From NCEH01 sp002257205 (GTDB taxonomy: Bacteria; Pseudomonadota; Alphaproteobacteria; Rhizobiales; Xanthobacteraceae), in NCBI RefSeq assembly GCF_043195105.1, contig NZ_JBAFWO010000001.1: a stretch of 64,000 nucleotides of DNA. One strand, written 5' to 3'. A program made the translations under genes and the position numbers. The notes beneath the pieces are model-generated. The model did not search any database and had not been told where the DNA came from. It saw nothing but the letters and a program-made list of their open reading frames with translations. Positions 24,523 through 35,228 of the stretch are shown here, in pieces. Each line of letters starts with the position of its first letter. Positions within the stretch are counted from its first letter, which is position 1.

Positions 24523-24732
24523 ATGAAGATCAGTGCGCGGAATGTGTTGAAGGGCAAGATCCTGGAAATCACCAAGGGCGCGACCACGTCCCACGTGCGC
24601 CTGGACCTCGGCGGCGGCGCGACCGTGACCGCCTCCATCACCAATGAGGCGGTGGACGATCTGAAGCTCGAAGTGGGCCAGGACGCCGCCGCCATCATCA
24701 AGGCGTCGGACGTGATGATCGCCGTTCATTGA
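24523..24732 (+). CDS. mop: Molybdopterin-binding (Mop) protein
   Basis: A 69-residue single Mop domain: MKISARNVLKGKILEITKG, then THVRLDL-like SHVRLDLGGG, TASITNEAVDDLKL and IIKASDVMIAVH. This is the exact length of free-standing Mop proteins, which assemble into hexamers and store molybdate in the cytoplasm. GGAGGGTGATC sits directly before the ATG. It is divergent from modA with two Mo-boxes between. With the ModE protein lacking Mop domains, it may also feed molybdate status to regulation; that is inference. Confidence 0.96.
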   Translation: MKISARNVLKGKILEITKGATTSHVRLDLGGGATVTASITNEAVDDLKLEVGQDAAAIIKASDVMIAVH

Positions 24733-24737
24733 GGTCA

Positions 24738-24766
24738 GACGGGAGCCGCCGCGCGTGGCTCCCGTC
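24738..24766 (+). terminator. mop terminator hairpin
   Basis: A 10-bp perfect stem GACGGGAGCC (24738-24747) with its complement (24757-24766) and a 9-base loop, 5 bases after the mop stop codon. Confidence 0.7.
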
Positions 24767-24982
24767 CCCGCCGGCCTCCCGTTGGGGGCGGCTCTTGCTG
24801 CGCAGCCAATGTCCGGCAGGGACGTGATGCGCGAGCCGTCTCCGGTGTGCGCCGTCCGGACGGCGGGAGGCGAATTTGGTTCGCCGAATTTCGCCGGAAA
24901 CGTTCGCCCGAAATGACGGTGTGATCGGCCGGAAAAGCGCGGTCAAGCGGCACTAAACCGCTGTTCGTCTGCGCTAAGTCAT

Positions 24983-24998
24983 TGTTTCACGTGAAACA
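24983..24998. promoter_or_regulatory. parS-type centromere site (ParB-binding)
   Basis: TGTTTCACGTGAAACA is a perfect 16-bp palindrome and matches the widely conserved bacterial chromosomal parS consensus. Such sites cluster near oriC and load ParB for chromosome segregation. parA and parB are not in the window. Confidence 0.85.
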
Positions 24999-25100
24999 TT
25001 TTTCGCAAAAGAGGCGGTCGGCGGGGCTTTCGCCGGCAGACTCCAGGCCATGCGTGCCCTGTTCGCATGGCCGCATATCCCGCCCTGGACCTAGCGAGAG

Positions 25101-25348
25101 CCTAGGTCCGATCGACATTCAGGGTCCAGCGTGATTGCAGTAGAACATCGTCATGCACGGGCTTGTCCCGTGCATCCACGCGGCACCGCCGGCGCCAGCC
25201 TTTCAAGGCCAGCGCTGGCGACCCGGCGTGTCATGGCCGGGACCAGCCCCGCCGTGAGACGCAAGAAACGACGACCGGTCAAAGAACGACAATGGCGCAC
25301 ACTTGGCGTCAGGCGCATCCAAGCCCCTGAATGTCGATCCGCCCTAGC
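25101..25348. mobile_element. MITE-like non-coding element with 24-base inverted ends
   Basis: The left end 25101-25124 (CCTAGGTCCGATCGACATTC then AGGG) and the right end 25325-25348 match as inverted repeats at 21 of 24 positions, 15 of them consecutive (GATCGACATTCAGGG). The 200-base interior codes for nothing. It holds the common rhizobial palindrome ATGCACGGG-CTTGT-CCCGTGCAT (25153-25175) and a GTCATGGCCGGGACCAGCCC segment near 25228. The right end stops 2 bases from the MarR-type gene stop codon. No transposase or clear target duplication is visible. Confidence 0.55.
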
Positions 25349-25350
25349 GC

Positions 25351-25917
25351 CTAAAGGCTCGCCGCCGCCCGCGCCGCCTGGTCATAATGGCCGGAGAGGG
25401 TGCGCAGCAGGGCCGCGATCTCCGACAGTTTTTCCGGGGAGATGCCTGTGGCGGCAACGGTTTGCGTCAGCAGCGCCTCGCGCACCTCGCGATAGCGCTG
25501 GCAGGCGAGGCGGCCCTTCTCGGTCGCCGCGAGGGTCTTTTCCTTGCCGCGCCGGCCGCCGGAGACAAGCCCCAGGGCCTGGAGCTTCTTCGCCGCATAA
25601 GTGACGAGGTGGGTATCCTCCACATCCAGCACCAGGCACAGGTCGGCGATGGTCTTCGCCCGGTCCCGATGGGCCACATGGTGCAGCACCAGCACATCCA
25701 GGGACGACAGGTCCGGCAACCCGGCCGCCGCCATGCAGCGGACCATCCAGCGCTGGTAGCCGTGGGTGATCATGTTGAGGCCGAATTCCAGCTCCGACAA
25801 GGCCGGAAGGGCGCCGTCGGCGAGATGGGCCGAGGAGACGATCGAGCCGAGCGGGCCGGAGGAGATCGGGCGATCGGCTTCGCCGGCCGATGCGGGGGAG
25901 GCAGTGCGTCGGGTCAT
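25351..25917 (-). CDS. MarR-family winged-helix regulator
   Basis: A 188-residue protein. Residues about 45-165 fit a MarR-type winged helix: FGLNMITHGYQRWMVRCM, LSSLDVLVLHHVAHRDRAKT, the recognition segment VLDVEDTHLVTYAAKKLQAL and the wing GGRRGKEKTLAATEKGR. The first 40 residues are a flexible extension. It lies just downstream of the TRAP genes on the same strand, beyond a terminator-like hairpin. By context it is a candidate regulator of the TRAP/hydantoinase pair, perhaps through the palindrome at 29164-29182; nothing in the sequence proves that. The MITE-like element abuts its 3' end. Confidence 0.82.
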   Translation of the reverse strand: MTRRTASPASAGEADRPISSGPLGSIVSSAHLADGALPALSELEFGLNMITHGYQRWMVRCMAAAGLPDLSSLDVLVLHHVAHRDRAKTIADLCLVLDVEDTHLVTYAAKKLQALGLVSGGRRGKEKTLAATEKGRLACQRYREVREALLTQTVAATGISPEKLSEIAALLRTLSGHYDQAARAAASL

Positions 25918-25985
25918 TCAGCTTGGCGTCCGGCTGGTCTTGCGGGCGGAAACGCCCCGGCCCGAAAAGCTCTGGCCGGAAGCGG

Positions 25986-26012
25986 GGAGCGGCGGCAAGG
26001 CGCCGCCGCTCC
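25986..26012 (-). terminator. Terminator hairpin after the TRAP operon
   Basis: An 11-bp perfect stem GGAGCGGCGGC (25986-25996) with its complement (26002-26012) and a 5-base loop, between the dctP stop and the MarR-type gene. Confidence 0.6.
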
Positions 26013-26069
26013 GGTGGCGGGGCCGGCCCTGCTGGGGCCGGCCGATCGCGTCATGTTAGGCCAAGGCCC

Positions 26070-27053
26070 TCATTTCTTGAAGGCGGCGAGGGCGGCTTCC
26101 CCGTCCGGGCCCGCCTTCTTGATCCAGTCGGCGGTGAGCTGCGCGCCGATCTTCTCGAACCCGGCCCGCAGTTCGGGCGAGGGGGATTCCACCTTCATGC
26201 CCTTGGCCTTAAGCTGCTCCACATACCATTTGCTCTTCTCGATCGAGCTCTTCCAGCCGCGTTCCTCGGCGGCGGCGGCGGCCTTCAGCACGGCCTGCTG
26301 GGTCGGCTTGTCGAGGGCGTCGAAGGCGGCCTTGTTCACGAACACCATGTTCTTCGGCAACCAGGCCTGGACGTCGTAGAAATAGGGGATGCTCTCCCAG
26401 ATCTTCACGTCATAGCCGGTGGCGGCGGAGGTGATGAGGGCCGTGACCACGCCGGTGGCGAGCGCCTGCGCCAGCTCGGCCTGTTGCACGGTGACCGACT
26501 GGGCGCCGAGCAGGTCGCCGATGCGCGAGGTGCCGACATTATAGGCGCGCCATTTGGCGCCCTTCAGATCCTCGACCTTGGTCACCGGGGTCTTGGAGAA
26601 GATGCCCTGCGGCGGCCAGGGCACCGCGTAGAGCACCATAAGGCCCTGCGCCTCCATCTTCTTTTCCACGAACGGGCGCGAGGCCGTCCAGAGCTTCTTC
26701 GCGCTTTCGTAGGAGGTTGCGAGGAACGGCACCACGTCGATGCCGAAGATCGGATCCTCGTTCTCGTGGATCGACATGATGACCTCGCCCGCCTGGGCCT
26801 GGCCGGTCGCCACCGCGCGCTTGATCTCCGGCGCCTTGAACAGCGAGGCGTTGGGGTGGAGCGTGATGACCAGCTTGCCGCCGCTGGCTGCTTCCACGTC
26901 CTTCGCGAACTGGGCGATGTTCTCCGTGTGGAAATTATCCGCCGGATAGGCAGAAGGCAGATTCCATTTGGTTTGTGCAGCCAGCGGGCTCGCCCCAAGG
27001 GCCATCAGGCCCAAGGCAGCGAACGCCGGCGCGAAAAGGTGACGTCGTGCCAT
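26070..27053 (-). CDS. TRAP transporter solute-binding protein (DctP family)
   Basis: A 327-residue periplasmic protein with a Sec signal (MARRHLFAPAFAALGLMALG...LAA-Q). DctP-type features are NLPSAYPADNFHTENIAQFA at the mature start, FGIDVVPFLATSYESAKKL, the substrate-carboxylate arginine region GAKWRAYNVGTSRIG and ALITSAATGYDVKIWE. It delivers an organic acid or similar solute to the DctQM permease encoded upstream. GAGAGG lies before the ATG; upstream in-frame codons have none. The solute cannot be read from sequence, but the divergent hydantoinase suggests a lactam, hydantoin or amino-acid-derived carboxylate (inference). Confidence 0.93.
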   Translation of the reverse strand: MARRHLFAPAFAALGLMALGASPLAAQTKWNLPSAYPADNFHTENIAQFAKDVEAASGGKLVITLHPNASLFKAPEIKRAVATGQAQAGEVIMSIHENEDPIFGIDVVPFLATSYESAKKLWTASRPFVEKKMEAQGLMVLYAVPWPPQGIFSKTPVTKVEDLKGAKWRAYNVGTSRIGDLLGAQSVTVQQAELAQALATGVVTALITSAATGYDVKIWESIPYFYDVQAWLPKNMVFVNKAAFDALDKPTQQAVLKAAAAAEERGWKSSIEKSKWYVEQLKAKGMKVESPSPELRAGFEKIGAQLTADWIKKAGPDGEAALAAFKK

Positions 27054-27088
27054 GTTGTTGTTCCTCTCTGTTTGGCTTTCGGCTCGGC

Positions 27089-28405
27089 TCACCCCGGAAA
27101 CACCCAGTGCGGAAGTACAAGGACGATTTCCGGGAAAACGGTAATGATCAAAAGAGCGATGTTAAGCAGGATGAAGAACGGCATCGCAGCCTTCGCCACG
27201 GACAGTGTATCCTTTCCGCTCATGCTCTGAAGCACGAACAGATTGAATCCCACGGGCGGTGTGATCTGGGCCATCTCGACGAGGATGATGAGGAAGACGC
27301 CGAACCAAACAAGATCGAAGCCTGCCTGCTGAACCATGGGCAGGACGATTACGGCGGTCAGCACGATCATCGAGATGCCGTCGACCAGACACCCAAGGAA
27401 AATGTACATGATCGCCAGAGCAAGGGCGAGCATGTAGGGGCTGAGATGCATGGCATCCACCCACGCCGCCAGGGCCGCGGGGATACCGGTATAGGCCATC
27501 GCCGCAGTGGTGAAGGCGGCCCCTGCAATGATCAGCATGATCATGCAGCTCAGACGGGTCGCACTCATCAGGCTTTCATACAGGGTCCGCCATGTGAGGG
27601 TGCGGCTCCACAGGGCGAGGGCGAGGGCACCGGTGACACCCCATGCGGCGCATTCCGTTGCCGTGGCGAATCCGAGCAGCAGCGATAGGAACACGCCGGC
27701 GATCAGCAAAAGGCAGGGAATAAGCTTGGCCGATTGCCTGATCTTCTCGCGGAAGGGCAGGACGGGATCGCGCGGCGGGGTGAGCTTCGGGTTCAGCAAC
27801 GACCAGACAATGACGTAGCCGCTGTACAGGGCCATCACCAGCGCGCCGGGAATAAAGCCCGCAAGAAACACCTGCAGCACAGATACGTTCGCGGTGACCG
27901 CATAAACCACCATCGGGATCGACGGCGGAATCAGCAGGCCGAGAGTGCCCGAGCCGGCCAGCGATCCGATGGCCAGCTGCTCGCTGTATCCGCGGCTGCG
28001 CAATTCCGGCAAGGCCATCTTGCCGATGGTTGCGCAGGTGGCCGCGGACGAGCCCGACACTGCGGCGAAGATCCCGCAGCCTACGATGTTCACATGAAGC
28101 AGCCGGCCGGGGAGCCATTGGAGCCAGGGAGAGAGCCCTCGGAACATTTCTTCCGATAGCCGTGTGCGGAATAGGATTTCTCCCATCCAGATGAACAGCG
28201 GCAGGGCCGCGAGGGTCCAGGATGCGCTGGCGCTCCACACCGTGGTGGCGAGCACCTGCCCGATTGGGACGTTTGTCGTCAGCACCATCGCGGCCAGCCC
28301 GATGAGGCCGAGGCCGATGGCGATCCAGACTCCGCTGCCGAGCACGAATACGAGCAGCAGAAGTAGAATAAGCGCGAGTTGGACAAGGTCGAGTGCCGGA
28401 AACAT
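27089..28405 (-). CDS. TRAP transporter large permease (DctM family)
   Basis: A 438-residue, very hydrophobic protein with about twelve helices and two re-entrant loops. Family marks are LFIWMGEILFRTRLSEEMF, the SGSSAATCATIGKMALPELRS loop near 120, SIPMVVYAVTANVSVLQVFLAG and, near the end, ITPPVGFNLFVLQSM. It couples solute uptake to Na+ or H+. Its start is 2 bases from the dctQ stop and its stop is 35 bases from dctP. The order QMP is standard. Confidence 0.95.
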   Translation of the reverse strand: MFPALDLVQLALILLLLLVFVLGSGVWIAIGLGLIGLAAMVLTTNVPIGQVLATTVWSASASWTLAALPLFIWMGEILFRTRLSEEMFRGLSPWLQWLPGRLLHVNIVGCGIFAAVSGSSAATCATIGKMALPELRSRGYSEQLAIGSLAGSGTLGLLIPPSIPMVVYAVTANVSVLQVFLAGFIPGALVMALYSGYVIVWSLLNPKLTPPRDPVLPFREKIRQSAKLIPCLLLIAGVFLSLLLGFATATECAAWGVTGALALALWSRTLTWRTLYESLMSATRLSCMIMLIIAGAAFTTAAMAYTGIPAALAAWVDAMHLSPYMLALALAIMYIFLGCLVDGISMIVLTAVIVLPMVQQAGFDLVWFGVFLIILVEMAQITPPVGFNLFVLQSMSGKDTLSVAKAAMPFFILLNIALLIITVFPEIVLVLPHWVFPG

Positions 28406-28407
28406 GC

Positions 28408-28956
28408 TCAGACCCCCCCGCCGGATGCGATCCGCTCGACCAATTCGTCGGGCGTGGCGGCCGGTTCCTTTTCATAGCGGGGCGCATTGCCGCGCAGGAC
28501 GTGGATCAGTTCGTCCAGCATGGCGATAAGCAAGACCCAGAGGCCGAGCGTGTATCCGCTTTGCGGAATCCACAGGGGAACCGCGATGACGCCCTGCGAA
28601 ATGTCGAAGAAGCGATAGGAATCGTAAGTCAGCCGCGTGGCGCTCAGGGCAAAATAGCCGATGAAGGAAACGCCGACCAACAGGGAGAAAAGCTCGAGAT
28701 AGCGGCGCTTCGGCCCCCTGAGGCGTTCGAGGATCAGGCCGACCCGGATCATTTCGCCGTGCTTGAACGTATGGGCCAGACCAAGGAAGGCCATGGCAGC
28801 CATCGACCAGGAGGCAAAGTCATCGCCGGCGGGAACGTTGAGGCCGACTTCCCGCCCCAGCGAAAGCGCCATCATCAAGAGGAAGATGGCGACCAGGAAG
28901 CAACCGGCCAGAATGCCGGATAATAAATAGAGCCCATCAAGGAATTTACGGATCAT
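28408..28956 (-). CDS. TRAP transporter small permease (DctQ family)
   Basis: A 182-residue protein with four predicted helices (about 9-30, 48-66, 88-108, 132-150) and the conserved HTFKHGEMIRVGLILERL loop of the small TRAP subunit, which scaffolds DctM. The ATG at 28956 is preceded by AAAGGTGG. It overlaps the TGA of a possible 41-codon arginine-rich upstream frame. An in-frame start at 29052 exists but adds a non-helical, Arg/Pro-rich extension and has no ribosome site. Confidence 0.92.
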   Translation of the reverse strand: MIRKFLDGLYLLSGILAGCFLVAIFLLMMALSLGREVGLNVPAGDDFASWSMAAMAFLGLAHTFKHGEMIRVGLILERLRGPKRRYLELFSLLVGVSFIGYFALSATRLTYDSYRFFDISQGVIAVPLWIPQSGYTLGLWVLLIAMLDELIHVLRGNAPRYEKEPAATPDELVERIASGGGV

Positions 28957-29078
28957 CGCGCCACCTTTTTCGCGGAGCGAAGCGATCCTGCGCGGGGCTT
29001 CGAACGGCGGGCGCGCCGCGCCGGACGGAGCGCGCGTGTCGCCTGCCGCCATTGATGGCGGAATTCGTTATCTGTCAT
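28953..29078 (-). CDS. Possible 41-residue arginine-rich leader peptide upstream of dctQ
   Basis: The frame MTDNEFRHQWRQATRALRPA... ends with KKVAR and TGA, where the TGA overlaps the dctQ ATG (ATGA). AGGGG lies 5 bases before its ATG. About a quarter of its residues are arginine. No homolog is recalled. It could be a coupling leader or chance; the overlap and ribosome site are the only support. Confidence 0.3.
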   Translation of the reverse strand: MTDNEFRHQWRQATRALRPARRARRSKPRAGSLRSAKKVAR

Positions 29079-29444
29079 CTGAACCCCTCAAAGGTCTGTA
29101 CGGCCCCCTTCGGGCAAGGCCCTGGGTGCTCTCGGAAGATATGCTGGCCTGACGTCGTCATTTCGTCAACAAAATGTTGACGTTTTTTCTCCATCATGAC
29201 TTCATTCATCCCGCAGCCCGACGCGACGCCGCATCTAAGCATGGGCGGGATGCCGCAGAGTGGGGCAGAAGGATCGAGAATAGGAAATTCTAATTTTGAG
29301 CCTATTCATGCCGAAATCGATATCAATTTACGATTGGGTGTGAAGGGCCAGATTGAACAGCACGGACTGGTTCGTCCGTGCAGAAAACGGGCCAGCCGGA
29401 AACGGCGCGATGCCCGCGACGATCAGAGGATGCAGGGGACAGAC
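29079..29444. other. Divergent promoter region, TRAP operon / hydantoinase
   Basis: About 365 bases separate the two divergent units. They contain the palindrome at 29164-29182 (listed separately) and an AT-rich patch at 29280-29340 (TTCTAATTTTGAGCC, ATCGATATCAATTTACG) that is a plausible promoter for the plus-strand gene. No further gene was found. Confidence 0.55.
29164..29182. promoter_or_regulatory. Perfect operator-like palindrome
   Basis: CGTCAACA-AAA-TGTTGACG has 8-base arms with no mismatch. It is centred about 95 bases upstream of the leader/dctQ side and about 270 bases before the hydantoinase start. Size and symmetry fit a MarR- or GntR-type regulator site. Confidence 0.6.
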
Positions 29445-33101
<3,657 letters not shown>

Positions 33102-33135
33102 TCTCCAACGGGTGGTCTGAATGACGGGAGGCCGT

Positions 33136-33160
33136 CGCCCGCGTTTCCTCCGTGCGGGCG
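33136..33160 (+). terminator. Hydantoinase terminator candidate
   Basis: Stem CGCCCGC (33136-33142) with GCGGGCG (33154-33160), an 11-base loop, then AGGGTGTTTT. It lies 35 bases after the stop codon. Confidence 0.5.
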
Positions 33161-33178
33161 AGGGTGTTTTCTCGCCTT

Positions 33179-33192
33179 TTGATCCCAATCAA
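33179..33192 (+). promoter_or_regulatory. FNR/FixK-type box upstream of the cytochrome gene
   Basis: TTGAT-CCCA-ATCAA is an exact match to the TTGAT-N4-ATCAA consensus of FNR/FixK/Anr regulators. Its centre is 79 bases before the cytochrome ATG, which fits a class II (-41.5) activator site with a leader of about 40 bases. Confidence 0.75.
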
Positions 33193-33264
33193 TAGCGATA
33201 CCTCCGCGGGGGCTAGACTGCGTTGCCAGACTTTGGCGTGCGTTGCGATCCGCGGAGAAATCCC

Positions 33265-33750
33265 ATGGCTTGGAAATGGACGGCCCGTTCCCTGTTCGCC
33301 GCTGCCGCTGTCGGCGGGCTGACCCTCATGCCTTTGGCCGCCTTCACGCAGGTGAATGCGCCATCCCAGAAGCATGAGCCCTACGTTCCCCGTCTCGGTG
33401 ACATCATGGAGACCATGCAACTGCGGCACTTCAAGCTGTGGTTTTCGGGGCGTCTGGGAAACTGGGACCTCGCAGAGTATGAGCTCGGCCAGATGCGGGC
33501 GAGTTTCCAGGATGCGCTGACCCTCTACCCTGGCATTCCGGTCGCCGACATGAGTTCGATGACCGAGCCCGCCCGGCTGATCGGCGAGGCGATCCAGGAA
33601 AAGAACGGGCCGAAGTTCGCCACCGCGTTCAAAGACATGACCGACGCCTGCAATGCCTGCCATCACTCGATCGGGCGCGGGTTCATCGTCGTGCAGGTGC
33701 CGACCTCCTCGCCCTTCAGCAACCAGTCCTTCGCGCCCCCGGCCAAATAG
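33265..33750 (+). CDS. Periplasmic c-type cytochrome-like protein (one CxxCH heme site)
   Basis: A 161-residue protein with a signal peptide (MAWKWTARSLFAAAAVGGLT...AAFTQ). The mature part is mostly helical and ends with a single heme-attachment motif CNACH (about residues 130-134) followed by HSIGRGFIVVQVP. A heme site near the C-terminus of a four-helix-like domain recalls cytochrome c'-like proteins, but this is not a standard member and no name is assigned. An exact FNR/FixK box lies upstream, implying induction at low oxygen. GGAGA lies 7 bases before the ATG. It converges on livF with a 10-base gap. Confidence 0.82.
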   Translation: MAWKWTARSLFAAAAVGGLTLMPLAAFTQVNAPSQKHEPYVPRLGDIMETMQLRHFKLWFSGRLGNWDLAEYELGQMRASFQDALTLYPGIPVADMSSMTEPARLIGEAIQEKNGPKFATAFKDMTDACNACHHSIGRGFIVVQVPTSSPFSNQSFAPPAK

Positions 33751-33760
33751 CCGCCGCGCT

Positions 33761-34468
33761 TCAAACCGAGAGTAAGGCGTCGCGGCGGGCGGGGTCGGCC
33801 TCCAGGGCCGCGAAACTGCCCTCGAACACCATGCGGCCGCGCGCCATCACACAGGTGCGGTCGCAGATGAGCCTTGCGAAATGAAGATTCTGCTCGCACA
33901 GCAGGATCGAAAGCCCTTCGGTTTTCAAAGCCATGACTGCAAGCGCGATCTGCTCGACGATGCGCGGGGCCAATCCTTCGGACGGTTCATCCAACAAGAG
34001 CAACAGCGGATTGCCCATGAGGGTGCGGGCCAGGGTCAGCATCTGCTGCTCGCCGCCGCTCATCTGCCCGCCGCGCCGCTGGCGCATTTCCGCAAGATTG
34101 GGGAATAGCGCGAACAGGCGCTCGATGGTCCAGGGCGCATGGCCGGGCCGGGCCGGGCGACGGCCGACCTCCAGGTTTTCCATCACGGTCAGGTCGGTGA
34201 AGATGCGCCGGTCCTCGGGCGCATAGCCGATGCCAGCCTGCACCAGTTCGTGGGTCTCAAGGCGCGAGACATCGGCGCCGAGCAGGCGGATCTCGCCGGT
34301 GCGGCGCGGGCCCTGGGCCATGATGGCGCGCAATGTGGTGGATTTGCCCGCCCCGTTGCGGCCGAGCAGGGCCAGCGCCTCGCCGCTCCCCACACGCAAT
34401 CCCACCTCGTGCAGGATCTGCGCGCGGCCGTAAAAGGCGTCCAGGCGGGCGACGTCAAGCATTCGCAT
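33761..34468 (-). CDS. livF: Branched-chain-type ABC transporter ATP-binding protein LivF
   Basis: A 235-residue ATPase with Walker A GRNGAGKSTTL, signature MSGGEQQMLTLARTLM, Walker B LLLLDEPSEGL and H-loop ILLCEQNL. The Q/EQN-type H-loop and short length are typical of LivF. It overlaps the livG end by 14 bases and is last in the operon livK-livHM-livG-livF. The transported solute is set by the binding protein and is unknown. Confidence 0.94.
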   Translation of the reverse strand: MRMLDVARLDAFYGRAQILHEVGLRVGSGEALALLGRNGAGKSTTLRAIMAQGPRRTGEIRLLGADVSRLETHELVQAGIGYAPEDRRIFTDLTVMENLEVGRRPARPGHAPWTIERLFALFPNLAEMRQRRGGQMSGGEQQMLTLARTLMGNPLLLLLDEPSEGLAPRIVEQIALAVMALKTEGLSILLCEQNLHFARLICDRTCVMARGRMVFEGSFAALEADPARRDALLSV

Positions 34469-35228
34469 CCCCCGCGAAGGTCAGGCCGGTGCCGAGATAG
34501 ATGGCGCGCACCTGCGCATCGGCACGGATGGCAGCGGGCGGCCCTTGCGCGATCAGCGCGCCGCGATCCAGCACCAGCACGCGGTCGGCATGTTCGAACA
34601 CCACGTCCACGTCGTGCTCGGTGAACAGGATGCCCATGTTCCGCTCGCGGGCGAGCCGCGCCACAAGCCGCATGAGGGCGATGCGCTCGCCGCTCGCCAT
34701 GCCGGCGGTGGGCTCGTCCATCAGCAGCAGTCGCGGCGCATTGGCGAGGGCGAGTGCAAGTTCCAGCCGCTTGACGTCGCCATAGGCCAGTTCTCCGCTC
34801 GCGCGCCCGGCCTGGTCTGCGAGGCCCACGAGGTCCAGCAGGGCGTCGGATTCCGCATGATGGCGGCGCGCGGCACGGCCGAAGGGGCGGGCGAGCGCGC
34901 GATGGTGCGACAGCAGCGCCACCGCCACATTCTCCCGCACGCTCATGGAGGCGAAGGTGGCCGCGATTTGGAACGTGCGTCCCACCCCGAGGCGGAACAG
35001 CCGGCGCGGCGGCGCGCCGGTGATGTCCTGCCCGGAAAGGCGCACCGTGCCGGCATCGGGCTTCACCTGCCCGCCCAGCAGGCCGAAGCAGGTGCTCTTC
35101 CCCGCGCCATTGGGCCCGATCAGGGCGAGGATCTCGCCGGCCGTGAGGGAAAAGGTGACCCCGCGCACCGCCGCGACGCCGCCATAGCTCTTGGCAAGGC
35201 CATCGGCTTCCAGCAGCGGCGGGCTCAT
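34455..35228 (-). CDS. livG: Branched-chain-type ABC transporter ATP-binding protein LivG
   Basis: A 257-residue ATPase with Walker A GPNGAGKST, the LivG-specific insertion RTFQIAATFASMSVRENVAVALL, Walker B LLLMDEPTAGM and H-loop FTEHDVDVVFEHADRVLVL. A variant signature, GELAYGDVKRLELALALA, replaces LSGGQ, as is usual in LivG proteins (LxYGxxR). The ATG at 35228 overlaps the livHM TGA (ATGA). Sequence upstream in this frame is a shadow of livHM. Confidence 0.94.
   Translation of the reverse strand: MSPPLLEADGLAKSYGGVAAVRGVTFSLTAGEILALIGPNGAGKSTCFGLLGGQVKPDAGTVRLSGQDITGAPPRRLFRLGVGRTFQIAATFASMSVRENVAVALLSHHRALARPFGRAARRHHAESDALLDLVGLADQAGRASGELAYGDVKRLELALALANAPRLLLMDEPTAGMASGERIALMRLVARLARERNMGILFTEHDVDVVFEHADRVLVLDRGALIAQGPPAAIRADAQVRAIYLGTGLTFAGDANA

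Larger units (their letters stand above)
24767..25350. other. Gene-free region with parS and a MITE-like element
   Basis: Nearly 600 bases without a gene lie between mop and the MarR-type gene. Two items listed separately stand out: a perfect parS-type palindrome (24983-24998) and a 248-base inverted-repeat-bounded element (25101-25348). No protein-coding frame in the region has a ribosome site or plausible codon use. Confidence 0.7.
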
